DNA of 50,174 nt, taken from positions 1-50,174 of the forward strand of contig NZ_VUOA01000043.1 in the NCBI RefSeq assembly GCF_008386575.1, read 5' to 3'. Shown one piece after another: positions 33,495 to 41,644 of this stretch. Position numbers and translations under genes: made by a program. Position 1 is the first letter of the stretch, and the number at the start of each line of letters is the position of its first letter. Below the pieces are notes generated by a model. It was given only the letters and a program-made list of their open reading frames with translations, searched no databases and was not told the DNA's origin. The DNA comes from Salinarimonas soli (GTDB taxonomy: Bacteria > Pseudomonadota > Alphaproteobacteria > Rhizobiales > Beijerinckiaceae).

Positions 33495-34979
33495 ATGGTC
33501 TATCAGACAATTGAACAGCCATTCTCGACAAGCAGTCCGTGGAACGTATCGATTGGTGCGGGCGCAACGTATCAGAGTGCGTCTGAACCCGAGACGGCGA
33601 TGATCCGCACCCCGAGCCAGCGGGCGGATCCCTGGGTCCAGCAGAACTCCATGACGGTCTATCAGGCCACGAGCACCGACCCGCTTTTAACCTGGAACTA
33701 CGACGCGCGCTCCACGTCCGAGTGGACCCAAGGCGGCGAGACATGGGGCGGGTCGTTCAAAATGCATACGCCCGCCGGGCTCCAATTTGAAACTGTGGAC
33801 GGATGGGCAATCATCGTAGAGCCCGATGGTCAGCATTACTTCGAGACGTGGCTGGGTTCCTATGACGCTGGCTCGAACAGCTATCATGCCAACTACATCG
33901 TCCGAAACGACCTCACCACGGACGGGATCGCCGCCGCTCCAGGAGCTCACGAGGGTATTCGTGCCGCCGGCCTGTCCCTGCTCGGCGGTCTAGTGCGGGC
34001 TGATGAATTGGACAGCCTGGAGATTGATCACGCTGTCGCCATGGCAATCAGCGTTAATCAGGCCCAGAAAGGCTCGACACAAGCAGACCAGTTCGTCTGG
34101 CCGGCAACGTCCTCCGATGGTGCGGGGCCGTCCATGTACAAGGGCGAAGTTCCGATTGGGGCGCTATTCGCAATCCCGCAATGGATTGACCTGGACGCCA
34201 TCGGGCTGAGCACTCCTGAGGGACGTGCCCTCGCGAAGGCTTTCCAGAACTACGGTGGTTATGTAGTCGACACTGCGGGCGATTTCACGCACGTGCTGGC
34301 CTACGTGGAGAACGGCGCCGATCAGGCGCAGATTGACAATTTGAACAAGGACGTTGCCAAGATCCGTGACCAGTTGTCCATGGTCAACAACAACAGCGCC
34401 GAACACCCGGGTGGCCCAGGCGAGGGGCTCGACAAAGGCCCTGTCCCTGCATCCGATAGCACGATCCAGGTAGATGACACGCCTGCTGCCTCCGCGGGGG
34501 GGGCAGCACAAGGAATGGACGTGCCGGTGCTTGCCGGAGCGCAACATCCGGCTCCCCTGCTGCAGGGGACTCCGACCGAGACGCACCCCGAGCCCGCGCC
34601 TGTGTCCGCCAGCACAGGACTTCCCGCGACTGCGCAGGTGGAGGTGCCAGATGTGTCGACAGCTGCGGCGAGCCCGACACACTGGGAGTTACCGCAGCCG
34701 GGTCATGCCAATACCACAGGAATTGTACAGAAGCTTTCCCACTCACCTCATGGGGCAGTGAATGAGCTCCTCTGGTCCGAATTGGGCGCTGCCGGAAGAG
34801 GGAACGCCGAGGCGCGGGTCCACGCATACACTCACGCTTCCGAGAAGTCCCACGCCATCCTTTCACATCAATCAATGGCATCCGCTCACGACAATTTAGT
34901 CCCCCAAGACGTGGCGATCCCGGATCATAGTGTTCATCAAAATGGATTCGATCCGTTTGCGCATTTTGCCTTGATGTAA
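33495..34979 (+). CDS. Extracellular-looking protein with an SPWN-type domain, function unknown
   Basis: A 494-residue protein. Residues about 13-290 form one domain starting SPWNVSIGAGATYQ, with WNYDARSTSEWTQGGETWGG near 69-88, a central DGWAIIVEPDGQHYFETW, then LEIDHAVAMAIS near 175, FVWPATSSDG near 199, IGALFAIPQWIDLDAIGLS near 218 and YGGYVVDTAGDF near 250. I recall similar layouts in secreted actinobacterial and rhizobial proteins without a settled function. Residues 300-400 are a Pro/Ala/Asp-rich linker and 400-494 a His-rich end (FDPFAHFALM). No signal peptide is seen, so a type I route is possible. ATG 33495 has AGGGG about 9 nt upstream. The long AT-richer leader (33340-33494) probably carries its promoter. 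Confidence 0.72.
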   Translation: MVYQTIEQPFSTSSPWNVSIGAGATYQSASEPETAMIRTPSQRADPWVQQNSMTVYQATSTDPLLTWNYDARSTSEWTQGGETWGGSFKMHTPAGLQFETVDGWAIIVEPDGQHYFETWLGSYDAGSNSYHANYIVRNDLTTDGIAAAPGAHEGIRAAGLSLLGGLVRADELDSLEIDHAVAMAISVNQAQKGSTQADQFVWPATSSDGAGPSMYKGEVPIGALFAIPQWIDLDAIGLSTPEGRALAKAFQNYGGYVVDTAGDFTHVLAYVENGADQAQIDNLNKDVAKIRDQLSMVNNNSAEHPGGPGEGLDKGPVPASDSTIQVDDTPAASAGGAAQGMDVPVLAGAQHPAPLLQGTPTETHPEPAPVSASTGLPATAQVEVPDVSTAAASPTHWELPQPGHANTTGIVQKLSHSPHGAVNELLWSELGAAGRGNAEARVHAYTHASEKSHAILSHQSMASAHDNLVPQDVAIPDHSVHQNGFDPFAHFALM

Positions 34980-35218
34980 AGCTGGTCAAAACGGTGCGCC
35001 GAGAAAACTGCGCAGCGCACCACGGTGTTGCCCGCGCAGCATGAGAAGGCGCACCGAATCCTGACTGTGCTCACCTGAGGCCGCCACTCTCTCGAGCGAT
35101 TTGCTTCGAACGGAATGACGGACCCGTCTGCATCTGTATGCGGTCCCGCCAGAGACAGCTCCAGTGCTGGCGAGTTTCTTGGTGCCCCTTTCCGCCCGTC
35201 TCGGTCGAGCCTTTTGCG

Positions 35219-35515
35219 TCAGTTGGCAGGTGAATGCTGCTCCGGCGGGATGCAGGCGGACCACTCCCGTTCAAGGGTAAACCACGCCGTCACGACACGG
35301 GTCAGCGCGTGGCTGAGCCTGGCATCGCCGTCCAGAACACCAACCAATTTGAGCGTCGCGAACTGAAGCTGCACGAGTGCCTCGGCCTGCCGCAGTGTCG
35401 CCGGTACAAAGGTGAGTTGGGCGGCCGCATCGAGGATCCTGTGGGCCTGGAGTTCGACCGGCGCGCCGCCCGTGACGGCCTCACCGATCTGCTCGATCCA
35501 GTGGGACACGGTCAT
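35219..35515 (-). CDS. Small helical hypothetical protein, paralogue of its neighbour
   Basis: A 98-residue, mostly helical protein with no known domain. Over 80 residues (WIEQIGEAV to LEREW) it aligns without gaps to the product of the upstream gene (35512-35844), with about 26 identical positions including the block L-PAT--QA-AL and a final A-W----E--W. ATG 35515 has GGGGA 6 nt upstream and overlaps the neighbour's stop as ATGA. The two are thus a translationally coupled paralogous pair; a heterodimer is a fair guess. Confidence 0.62.
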   Translation of the reverse strand: MTVSHWIEQIGEAVTGGAPVELQAHRILDAAAQLTFVPATLRQAEALVQLQFATLKLVGVLDGDARLSHALTRVVTAWFTLEREWSACIPPEQHSPAN

Positions 35516-35844
35516 CGGCGGTCCCCGGGAAGCCGGGATGTGCCGAGTTGTCCCTGATTGTCCAGGGGGCTCCCCTGTTCGTCGTACCATGTTCCCTCGA
35601 ACGCCAACCACGCCTTCGCAAGGTCGCTCAGAACGTCGAACCGGCGCAGATCATCATGCCTCAGTCCGGCCATGCTCAGCGCGACCCGTGAAAGGGCACG
35701 CAGTGCCAGCGCCTGGTTGACGGTAGCGGGAAGGCCGGCCAGGCTGCGCGTGGCTTCCAGGATCGTGAGCGCGCGCAGATCCGCCTCGCCGTCGCTGCCA
35801 ACGGCCCGCCTAATCTCGCTCAAGCATTGAGTGGGCGTCTTCAA
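35512..35844 (-). CDS. Small helical hypothetical protein, paralogue of its neighbour
   Basis: A 110-residue protein starting at TTG 35844, chosen because GGAAGAG lies just upstream and because this start lines up with the paralogue's start. The frame is open to ATG 35922, which would add 26 residues unlike the family. The body (CLSEIRRAV to FEGTW) is helical and aligns gap-free with the downstream gene's product. The C-terminus carries an extra 20-residue hydrophilic tail. Function unknown. Confidence 0.58.
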   Translation of the reverse strand: MKTPTQCLSEIRRAVGSDGEADLRALTILEATRSLAGLPATVNQALALRALSRVALSMAGLRHDDLRRFDVLSDLAKAWLAFEGTWYDEQGSPLDNQGQLGTSRLPGDRR

Positions 35845-36014
35845 GGGCTCTTCCCGGGTAATGTCCGACCTCGGCACGCACAGGGCTCGACCAACGCATA
35901 GGGGCGAACAGAAGCGTGCCATGGCCCGTATCGGTGTTCGACGCGAGCGGGCCCGATCAGCACCGCGCTCGCCTCAGCGAGGGTTCAGGGCGGGGGCTTG
36001 TTCATCACGCCCAC

Positions 36015-36239
36015 TTAACCGTTCCCTGCAAACCCGCCCCTGGCCCGAACTCCCTCGGCGCTGATGCGCCACTCCATCTCGGTGAGCGTCGCCAGTTCCG
36101 TCGGCCGCACGCGGCCGTCGATGAAGCCCCGTCGTTCCAGGCTCCACAGGGCGCCTCCATCCTCGCCCTCAAGGGCCGTGAACTCGTCCGGCATGCGGGC
36201 GAGAAGGTCCCGCTCGGCTGCAGTCAATTCACCCATCAT
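36015..36239 (-). CDS. Hypothetical protein
   Basis: A 74-residue protein from ATG 36239 (ATG 36236 and GTG 36257 also possible). Sequence such as LTAAERDLLARMPDEFTALE and ALWSLERRGFIDGR near 30-43 suggests a small winged-helix-like fold (helix, helix, then a strand-turn), but no DNA-binding family is recognised. It is on the same strand as, and 48 bp after, the gene at 36288-36608. Confidence 0.5.
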   Translation of the reverse strand: MMGELTAAERDLLARMPDEFTALEGEDGGALWSLERRGFIDGRVRPTELATLTEMEWRISAEGVRARGGFAGNG

Positions 36240-36287
36240 GCTCACCCGTTCACTCAACGCCCCGTGTCGCCGTGGAAGCGCGGAGCC

Positions 36288-36608
36288 TCATCCCTGGACC
36301 CGCACAGCCCGGAGAATGACGACCGCGTCCACCTCCTGCATCTCGGCCCAGTAGCCGTGCCGGCGGAATGCCTCAATCGCCACGGCCTCGGGGCTCAGGC
36401 CTGCCTCGCCGGCGACCTCCCCAATCGTGGCGAAGAGCCCCGGCAGGAGGTCCTCCGGCAGGAGACCATAGTGGAAGGCGCCGTTCGCGACCGCCCGCGC
36501 CATGAACGCCGCCTGCTCCCGGTCCGACATGGCGGCGAGTTCCACAAGGAAGCGTGAGACGCTCTCCAGAGCATCGGCAAGATCGTCGTCGTTTGGCACG
36601 CCAGACAT
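36288..36608 (-). CDS. Hypothetical protein
   Basis: A 106-residue acidic, helical protein starting MSGVPNDDDLADALESVSRF, with a C-terminal half that reads like a regulator of hypothetical type (GEAGLSPEAVAIEAFRRHGY). No family recognised. Start ATG 36608 has a GGGAA about 5 nt upstream. It probably forms a unit with the downstream gene at 36015-36239. Confidence 0.52.
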   Translation of the reverse strand: MSGVPNDDDLADALESVSRFLVELAAMSDREQAAFMARAVANGAFHYGLLPEDLLPGLFATIGEVAGEAGLSPEAVAIEAFRRHGYWAEMQEVDAVVILRAVRVQG

Positions 36609-36848
36609 CGATTCCCGGGCCTGATGCCCACCATATGCCAAGCCCGCCGTGTGAATAGAGGGCAGAAAACGGGAGGGGAGGGTGGCCCGTGACCTGTGGG
36701 TGGACCCCGCCGCGTTCGCCTGTGCAGACGCGGGGGCGGGCGGCTGTTCAGGGCAGCGTGGAACACGCTTCAGTCATCCGACGAATGGTTATTTGTACGC
36801 AATTGAATTTATCTCTAATGTATCGCCCATCGTCCCTGGAGTTGCCTC

Positions 36849-37079
36849 ATGGGCCCGCGCCCTGCCGCCTTCCGCCGTGCCATCCTCGTCGCAGCAATCG
36901 GCGCCACGCTGGCGGCCGCGCACGTCAACTTTGCCTCGTCTGCTCCGGCTGCCCGCGCCACCCCTCCGGCCCATCCCGTCGACGCGGAACTCGTCGGAGA
37001 AAATTGCTACTACGACGTCCAGACCGTCACCAACAAAGCCGGCCAGTCGGTCGCGGCCCGTGTCGTCGAGTGCGATTAG
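36849..37079 (+). CDS. Small exported protein
   Basis: A 76-residue protein with an N-terminal export signal: basic MGPRPAAFRRA, hydrophobic ILVAAIGATLAAAHV, then small residues. The mature part is short, with two Cys (NCYYDVQ and VVECD) that may pair, enclosing VTNKAGQSVAARV. ATG 36849 has TGGAG 8 nt upstream. The AT-rich stretch at 36780-36830 just before it probably holds the promoter. Function unknown. Confidence 0.58.
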   Translation: MGPRPAAFRRAILVAAIGATLAAAHVNFASSAPAARATPPAHPVDAELVGENCYYDVQTVTNKAGQSVAARVVECD

Positions 37080-37082
37080 GCC

Positions 37083-37397
37083 ATGCCGGGCGGTCAACGG
37101 GACGATGACCTGCCCCGCCATTGGCTGAGCCGGGTCCGGCTTGCCGGGCGGCCAGGTTGGGACAACGAAGCCCGAGCCCGTGTCGCCCTGGAAGCAGTGC
37201 GCCACCTGGCGGCACATGCCGACAGCCCCGAGCAGTGGGATGCGGTCATTGAGCTCCAACGCGCCGCGTTCGCCCTCCACGAGGCCCCGAGCGCGGGCAT
37301 CGGATTGGAGATGATCGTCCACCGGTTCGTCTCGGCGTCGGGCGCACTCGACAATGCTTGGCCCGGCGGGTCCCGCACTTTGATCAGCATCGTCTGA
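37083..37397 (+). CDS. Hypothetical protein
   Basis: A 104-residue helical protein that begins 3 nt after the stop of the exported-protein gene, so the two are likely cotranscribed. Seen: LSRVRLAGRPGWDNEARARV near 15-34 and AVRHLAAHADSPEQWDAVIE near 38-57. It has a faint resemblance in size and helix pattern to the paralogous pair at 35219-35844, too weak to claim. Function unknown. Confidence 0.5.
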   Translation: MPGGQRDDDLPRHWLSRVRLAGRPGWDNEARARVALEAVRHLAAHADSPEQWDAVIELQRAAFALHEAPSAGIGLEMIVHRFVSASGALDNAWPGGSRTLISIV

Positions 37398-37693
37398 TCG
37401 CACCAGGGCACGCCGCCCGGCACCAACATGCGCCCGCCACACCGCCCGGTCCCGCCGGCTGGGGCTGATTGGCCTTGAGTCGGAGGCGGCCAGGCCAACG
37501 CCGACGCGCTCCTTGACGCGTTGCAAGGTCAAGGCTTTGCCGTCCCTCCCCTAGAGACGGAGGGGGCTCGTCCTGTGGCATGCAGGCTGCCGAGACGGTG
37601 TTTGGGGTAGACACCGTCGCCGTCATTCCTAAATGCGGCACTGGAGAAGCCCCTTCAGACCCGGACGGGGCCCATGCAAAGGATGCGCCCGCA

Positions 37694-38155
37694 ATGCAGG
37701 ATGACGGTTCGCACAACCCTGACTATATCAGCCTCGCCGCTGAGATCGTGGCCTCCTACGTGTCGCATAACAGCATTCCACCGGCCGAGCTGCCGGCCCT
37801 GATCGGCACGGTCCACCAAGCACTGCAGGGCCTGAGCACACCGGCGCAGCCGGAGCCCGTGAAGCTCGAGCCGCGCATACCCATCAAGAAGACCCTCACG
37901 CCCGACTTCCTGATCAGCCTTGAGGATGGGAAGCAGTACCGTTCCCTGAAGCGTCACCTGACGACGGTGGGCCTCACGCCGGAGATGTACCGCGCCAAGT
38001 GGGGCCTCCCCCACGATTACCCGATGGTCGCCCCGAACTATTCCAAGCAGCGGTCCGAACTCGCGAAATCGCTCGGCCTTGGCCAGATGCGCACGAGGGA
38101 TCCCGGGCCCCGCCCCGAGGGCCCAGACGCGGCCAGCGGCTTGGCCGAGGAGTAA
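37694..38155 (+). CDS. MucR/Ros family transcriptional regulator lacking zinc-ligand cysteines
   Basis: A 153-residue member of the Ros/MucR family, which in Rhizobium, Agrobacterium and Brucella controls exopolysaccharide, motility and virulence genes. The DNA-binding part is clear: LTPDFLISLEDGKQYRSLKR near 76-95, then HLTTVGLTPEMYRAKWGLPH and DYPMVAPNYSKQRSELAKSL. In Ros the first segment reads C-L-E-C; here both Cys are replaced (Ser and Asp), so the classical zinc finger cannot form. Zinc-free Ros homologues are known in Mesorhizobium. ATG 37694 is chosen because the family begins just after; AAAGGA lies about 10 nt upstream. Regulation of the EPS locus is plausible but not shown by sequence. 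Confidence 0.9.
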   Translation: MQDDGSHNPDYISLAAEIVASYVSHNSIPPAELPALIGTVHQALQGLSTPAQPEPVKLEPRIPIKKTLTPDFLISLEDGKQYRSLKRHLTTVGLTPEMYRAKWGLPHDYPMVAPNYSKQRSELAKSLGLGQMRTRDPGPRPEGPDAASGLAEE

Positions 38156-38156
38156 G

Positions 38157-38172
38157 CGAGGGCTGGCCCTCG
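38157..38172 (+). terminator. Short palindrome right after the MucR/Ros gene
   Basis: CGAGGGCTGGCCCTCG begins 1 nt after the stop codon at 38155 and can form a 6-bp GC-rich hairpin with a CTGG loop. Only three T follow. Weak terminator candidate. Confidence 0.4.
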
Positions 38173-38208
38173 TCCGATTTCGCACGATGATGGGATTGAA
38201 CCACCGCC

Positions 38209-38415
38209 ATGCCTGAGCCGGCGCCTGGGTTCTGGGAGTTTGGTGCCGTCCGGGAGGGAGACCGCGTCCGCATCGAGATCACGGCGCGGGCCTCGGGGGG
38301 TGAGCCCGTCACGGTCTCGTTCGAGGTCTCCCGGGAGGAGGCGCTGCGGGTGGCCGACGCCGTGGCGAGTGCGGCCGGCACGGCGTTTAACCGGACGCAC
38401 CGGGATGATGACTGA
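38209..38415 (+). CDS. Hypothetical protein
   Basis: A 68-residue protein with an alternating strand pattern (FGAVREGDRVRIEITARASG, then EPVTVSFEVSREEALRVADA) ending in a helix, which suggests a small beta-alpha fold. No family recognised. The ribosome binding site is weak. It converges with the histidine kinase gene across the hairpin at 38417-38442. Confidence 0.5.
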   Translation: MPEPAPGFWEFGAVREGDRVRIEITARASGGEPVTVSFEVSREEALRVADAVASAAGTAFNRTHRDDD

Positions 38416-38416
38416 C

Positions 38417-38442
38417 CCCGCTTCAGGCTCCGCTGGAGCGGG
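38417..38442. terminator. Bidirectional hairpin between convergent genes
   Basis: CCCGCTTCAG (38417-38426) and CTGGAGCGGG (38433-38442) form a 10-bp stem with one T-G wobble and a 6-nt loop. It lies between the stop at 38415 (+) and the stop at 38453 (-), where a shared terminator is expected. There is no T run. Confidence 0.6.
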
Positions 38443-38452
38443 ATGCGCCGCC

Positions 38453-40081
38453 TCAGGCCGGCATGGGGATCGTCAACACGGCACGAAGGCCAGACCTGTC
38501 GAACGTCCTCTCGATGGTGCCCTGGAGTTCGCCACGGATCGTGCGCTCGATCAGGCGCGACCCGAAGCCGGCCCGGGCCGGGGGCGCGACGGGAGCCCCG
38601 CCCGCCTCCCTCCACTCAAGCCTCAGCACGCCCCGCTCGGCCGACCACTCGATGCGGACTTCGCCCTCGTCGGCCTTGAGGGCTCCGTATTTCGCTGCAT
38701 TCGTTCCCATCTCATGCACGACCATTCCGAGCGCAATCGCGACATTGCTGGGAAGTGTGACGTGCGGCCCGGAGAACGAGACGCGGCTCGACTGAAAGGG
38801 CTTGAGTTCAACGGTCAGCAATTCCTTCAGATCGACGCCCGACCAGGCTGATACGGTGAGGAGGTTGTGTGTGGCCGACAGGGCCATGAGGCGCGCCGAG
38901 AACGCCTCGTCGAAGGACGAGAGGCCCCCCGATGTCTTCATGGTCATGCGGCTGATCGACTGCACCGTCGCGAGTGTGTTCTTCACCCGATGGTTCAACT
39001 CTTGGATCAGCGTCGCCTGCTGCTCCTCACGCCGGCGGAGCACGCGCGCCGTATCCCGCATGATGGTGCCAACCGCGTTCACCTCCTGGAGCGACGTCCG
39101 GGGGACGTCCATGTCGCGCATCTCCCTCATCGCGGCCGCCTTCACCTGCAGGGCATTGATGGCGCCCGTGATGCGCCGGCCCATGAACCCGGCGAGGAGG
39201 GCGGCCGACAGGAGGGAGACCATGGCGGCCGCCCCGCCGATCAAGAGGATCGAACGCCTTGGCGATTCGTAGACCTCCGGGAGGGCGGACACGCCGATCA
39301 GCCACCCCGTGCTGGCCATCCTGTGGTAGGCGCCCTGAACCCTGATCCCCTCCAGGCTATACACGTCCCGCCAGAGACCTCCCGCCCCCGGCGGCACGTC
39401 CTTCGTGACCTCCCACCCGGTTCGTGACATGGGCTTGCCGACCCACTCGTCGTGTGAGGGGGAGCGGGCGATGATGGCCCCGTTCCGGTCATTGATCGCG
39501 ACGATCCAGCCCGCCGGGACGCGGTCGAACGCCTGCTTGAAATAGGCAGCCGGGATGATCACGCTGAGGGAGGACGTGACTCCAGCCCCGCCCGGGGCCG
39601 ACCGGACCGGGATGGCAATGCCGGTGATCCAGGTCCGGCCTACGGGGCCCCAGATCAGGTTCGCGTAGTAGGTTCTGCCCTGCTCGAAGATGAGATCGTC
39701 ACCCTCCGAGGCGAATTTTGGCAAGGCCGCGTCCGGCGGCAGCTTGGTGTTCATGAGTTGCTGCCCGCCCGGGTCGCGCAGCACGAACCAGAAATCGTCC
39801 GGCATTCCGATCTGCTTGATGTGCCTGCGGATCTCCGCCACGTCGCCCCCGACGACGCTTGGACTGACGGACAGCACGGTGAGCGCGCCCCGCAGGCCCT
39901 CGAGCCTGCTCTCGATGTCGGCCGCCACGGCCGCAACTTGCGCCTCGGCGACACGGTCGATGCGTCGTGCCTCCTGGTGCAGGTAGGCCCACCCAATGAA
40001 AATGCTCATCAGGAGGATCGGAAAGGCCAGGGCCAGAGCATAAAGGCGGAGGTGGCCAGTGATCGAACGAGCCTTCTGCAT
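38453..40081 (-). CDS. HWE/HisKA_2-type sensor histidine kinase with periplasmic sensor domain
   Basis: A 542-residue kinase. TM1 is at about 14-33, a periplasmic dCache-like sensor at about 40-272 (DDFWFVLRDPGGQQLMNTKL near 95 and GWIVAINDRNGAIIARSPS near 191), TM2 at 278-298, then a HAMP-like linker. The dimerisation box has LIQELNHRVKNTLATVQSIS with phospho-acceptor His364, and the ATPase domain has HEMGTNAAKYGAL with Asn460 and GFGSRLIERTI near 500. The H-R-V-K-N signature marks the HWE/HisKA_2 group, which in Alphaproteobacteria often signals light, blue-light or general stress via PhyR-like partners. No response regulator is adjacent. ATG 40081 has GAGGAG 4 nt upstream, preferred over GTG 40123. 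Confidence 0.92.
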   Translation of the reverse strand: MQKARSITGHLRLYALALAFPILLMSIFIGWAYLHQEARRIDRVAEAQVAAVAADIESRLEGLRGALTVLSVSPSVVGGDVAEIRRHIKQIGMPDDFWFVLRDPGGQQLMNTKLPPDAALPKFASEGDDLIFEQGRTYYANLIWGPVGRTWITGIAIPVRSAPGGAGVTSSLSVIIPAAYFKQAFDRVPAGWIVAINDRNGAIIARSPSHDEWVGKPMSRTGWEVTKDVPPGAGGLWRDVYSLEGIRVQGAYHRMASTGWLIGVSALPEVYESPRRSILLIGGAAAMVSLLSAALLAGFMGRRITGAINALQVKAAAMREMRDMDVPRTSLQEVNAVGTIMRDTARVLRRREEQQATLIQELNHRVKNTLATVQSISRMTMKTSGGLSSFDEAFSARLMALSATHNLLTVSAWSGVDLKELLTVELKPFQSSRVSFSGPHVTLPSNVAIALGMVVHEMGTNAAKYGALKADEGEVRIEWSAERGVLRLEWREAGGAPVAPPARAGFGSRLIERTIRGELQGTIERTFDRSGLRAVLTIPMPA

Positions 40082-40239
40082 CAACTCCTCGAAGCCATCC
40101 GGTCGCGGGAAACCCCTAACCACCAGCAGGCCCCAAACTCAAGTCGAGCAGCCCGCACGGCTCCGATCACCGCCCGGCCAACGCCGGCGTGTCGTTGCAG
40201 GCCACTGAAGTGGCACGGCATAAAAACGTGCCAGCCCGG

Positions 40240-40821
40240 TCACCGGCAAACCGGCGGCAGGCGTCGCTTCCAACGCTCCCCACGCTTGAGCTCGGGCTCC
40301 GGTTTGCGGGCCCGAATTGAAGCCTGACGCGCCTGGGGCGGGGGAGGCTGGACGCCGGCTGGCACCGATGCGACGGGGATATCGATCCTGGCGGCCGCTT
40401 GCCCGGGAGGGCCCCCCTTCCGTCCTGTCATCGTCGAGGCGGCAGCGTCAGGGGAGCGGCCTCCGTTCCTACCCCGGCCCCCCGGCGTGCGAGCGGCCTT
40501 GACGCGGGCCTGTCCAGCGTCAACCTTTGACTTGGGCAGGTCCGATCCCGCGCCGCGCGCCTGCAGCAGGAGGCTCGGCAGGATGCGCCCTGATTGGGGG
40601 GCGGCCGGTACGGCGTGAGTGCGGTCGCTGGTTTCGCGTGCTCGATCCGCTTGGCCGCCAAAGATCCGGTCGACATCAGGTGAGGACGCCCCGTCCCTGA
40701 GATCCGACAGTTCGGTCCACACGCCTTGGCCGGCATCGGGTCGGGGCGAGTGTGCTGGCCACGTGGGTGAGGAGCGACTGCGTTTGACTTCGACAACGAA
40801 CGGCCGGTTCTGTCTTTTCAT
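40240..40821 (-). CDS. Basic hypothetical protein (RPFVVEVKR start)
   Basis: A 193-residue, strongly basic, low-complexity protein starting MKRQNRPFVVEVKRSRSSPT. I recognise the opening RPFVVEVK as common to uncharacterised proteins scattered in Methylobacterium and relatives, often near mobile genes, without assigned function. The remainder is rich in Arg, Pro, Ala and Gly with no fold visible. ATG 40821 has no strong ribosome binding site. The region 40822-40989 upstream is AT-richer and may carry its promoter. Confidence 0.55.
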   Translation of the reverse strand: MKRQNRPFVVEVKRSRSSPTWPAHSPRPDAGQGVWTELSDLRDGASSPDVDRIFGGQADRARETSDRTHAVPAAPQSGRILPSLLLQARGAGSDLPKSKVDAGQARVKAARTPGGRGRNGGRSPDAAASTMTGRKGGPPGQAAARIDIPVASVPAGVQPPPPQARQASIRARKPEPELKRGERWKRRLPPVCR

Positions 40822-40989
40822 GTCACTATTAGGTTGTTGCAGAACCTGGCTGTGACCGGTGTGAGCAACAGCAAATAGGTTCCAGATTAGGTCAGGCCAT
40901 AACACTGTAACATGAAATTCGTTGCAGTGTGCCCAGTAGTGATGTTTAAAAAATCATCCCCGCCGGGCAAATCGGGCGCGCCCGGCGTG

Positions 40990-41100
40990 TCAGTTTACGA
41001 CTACAGCCGCTGCGGCCAGGAGCCCGCCCACAAGGCAGAAATCCAGGATCGCAGAGCCAAGCGCTGCGATCGGGTGGCATTCGCGTGACTGTCGCATCAT
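40990..41100 (-). CDS. 36-residue membrane peptide with strong ribosome binding site
   Basis: From ATG 41100 (a second ATG follows at 41097): a short polar start MMRQSRECHP, then one hydrophobic helix (LGSAILDFCLVGGLLAAAAV) ending in VVN and a stop at 40990. AGGAGGG lies 8 nt upstream of the first ATG, the best Shine-Dalgarno in the neighbourhood, which argues that this tiny frame is translated. It is too short for family recognition. It lies between two minus-strand hypothetical genes. Confidence 0.55.
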   Translation of the reverse strand: MMRQSRECHPIAALGSAILDFCLVGGLLAAAAVVVN

Positions 41101-41165
41101 AATCGTGTCCCTCCTGTTCAGGGGAACAACGCCCCGCAGATCGATGCGGGTTCAAGGTGACAGCA

Positions 41166-41369
41166 TCAGGCTGAAAGCTTCTGGGCTACGCGAGGCAGGT
41201 CCTCCGGCGCGAGCAGGCCGCGGTCAGTGATCACCCAAGCCTCGTCGGCCGCGGTCTCAAGCGCAAACTGAACGGCGTCCTGCATGCGGCCAAAGTGGTG
41301 TCGGTCCTGTCCGAGTAGCACCGTCGCCGGTTCGCTCGGCTTCAATCGCGTGAAATCGTCGTGTTCCAT
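41166..41369 (-). CDS. Hypothetical protein (DRHHFGRMQDAVQFALE type)
   Basis: A 67-residue protein starting at ATG 41369, which has GGAGG 6 nt upstream. Residues 22-45 (GQDRHHFGRMQDAVQFALET) followed by DEAWVITDRGLLAPEDL resemble short conserved proteins I have seen in Methylobacterium and Rhizobiales without assigned function; the layout (strand, helix, strand) suggests a compact alpha/beta fold. It is 65 bp upstream of the 36-residue peptide gene and may be cotranscribed with it. Confidence 0.58.
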   Translation of the reverse strand: MEHDDFTRLKPSEPATVLLGQDRHHFGRMQDAVQFALETAADEAWVITDRGLLAPEDLPRVAQKLSA

Positions 41370-41644
41370 TGGTGCCTCCGCAGCGTGAACCGAAGCTAAC
41401 TGCGACATCTGAAACCCTGGCCAAACGGAACGCTCAAATTGCAACGAACCCGATCCGCTCAGATGCACTGGCGCCTCGACATAGGTACCACCCGCCTGAT
41501 CGTTGCCGCTCCTCGAACGCCATCTTCAGCGGGCGATCGAAGCGCTTATCCGTCCCCTTGTTGAGCCAGATCGAAAGCTAGCGGTCGCTAGCCGTTGACG
41601 CTTCGCGCGGTCGCTTCGGTTCCAGTCGTGCCGGGGGCGGTGAC

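Noticed and set aside
34993-35021. GGTGCGC/GCGCACC hairpin after the 33495-34979 gene as a terminator
   Set aside because: Only a 7-bp stem with a 15-nt loop and no T run; too weak to list.
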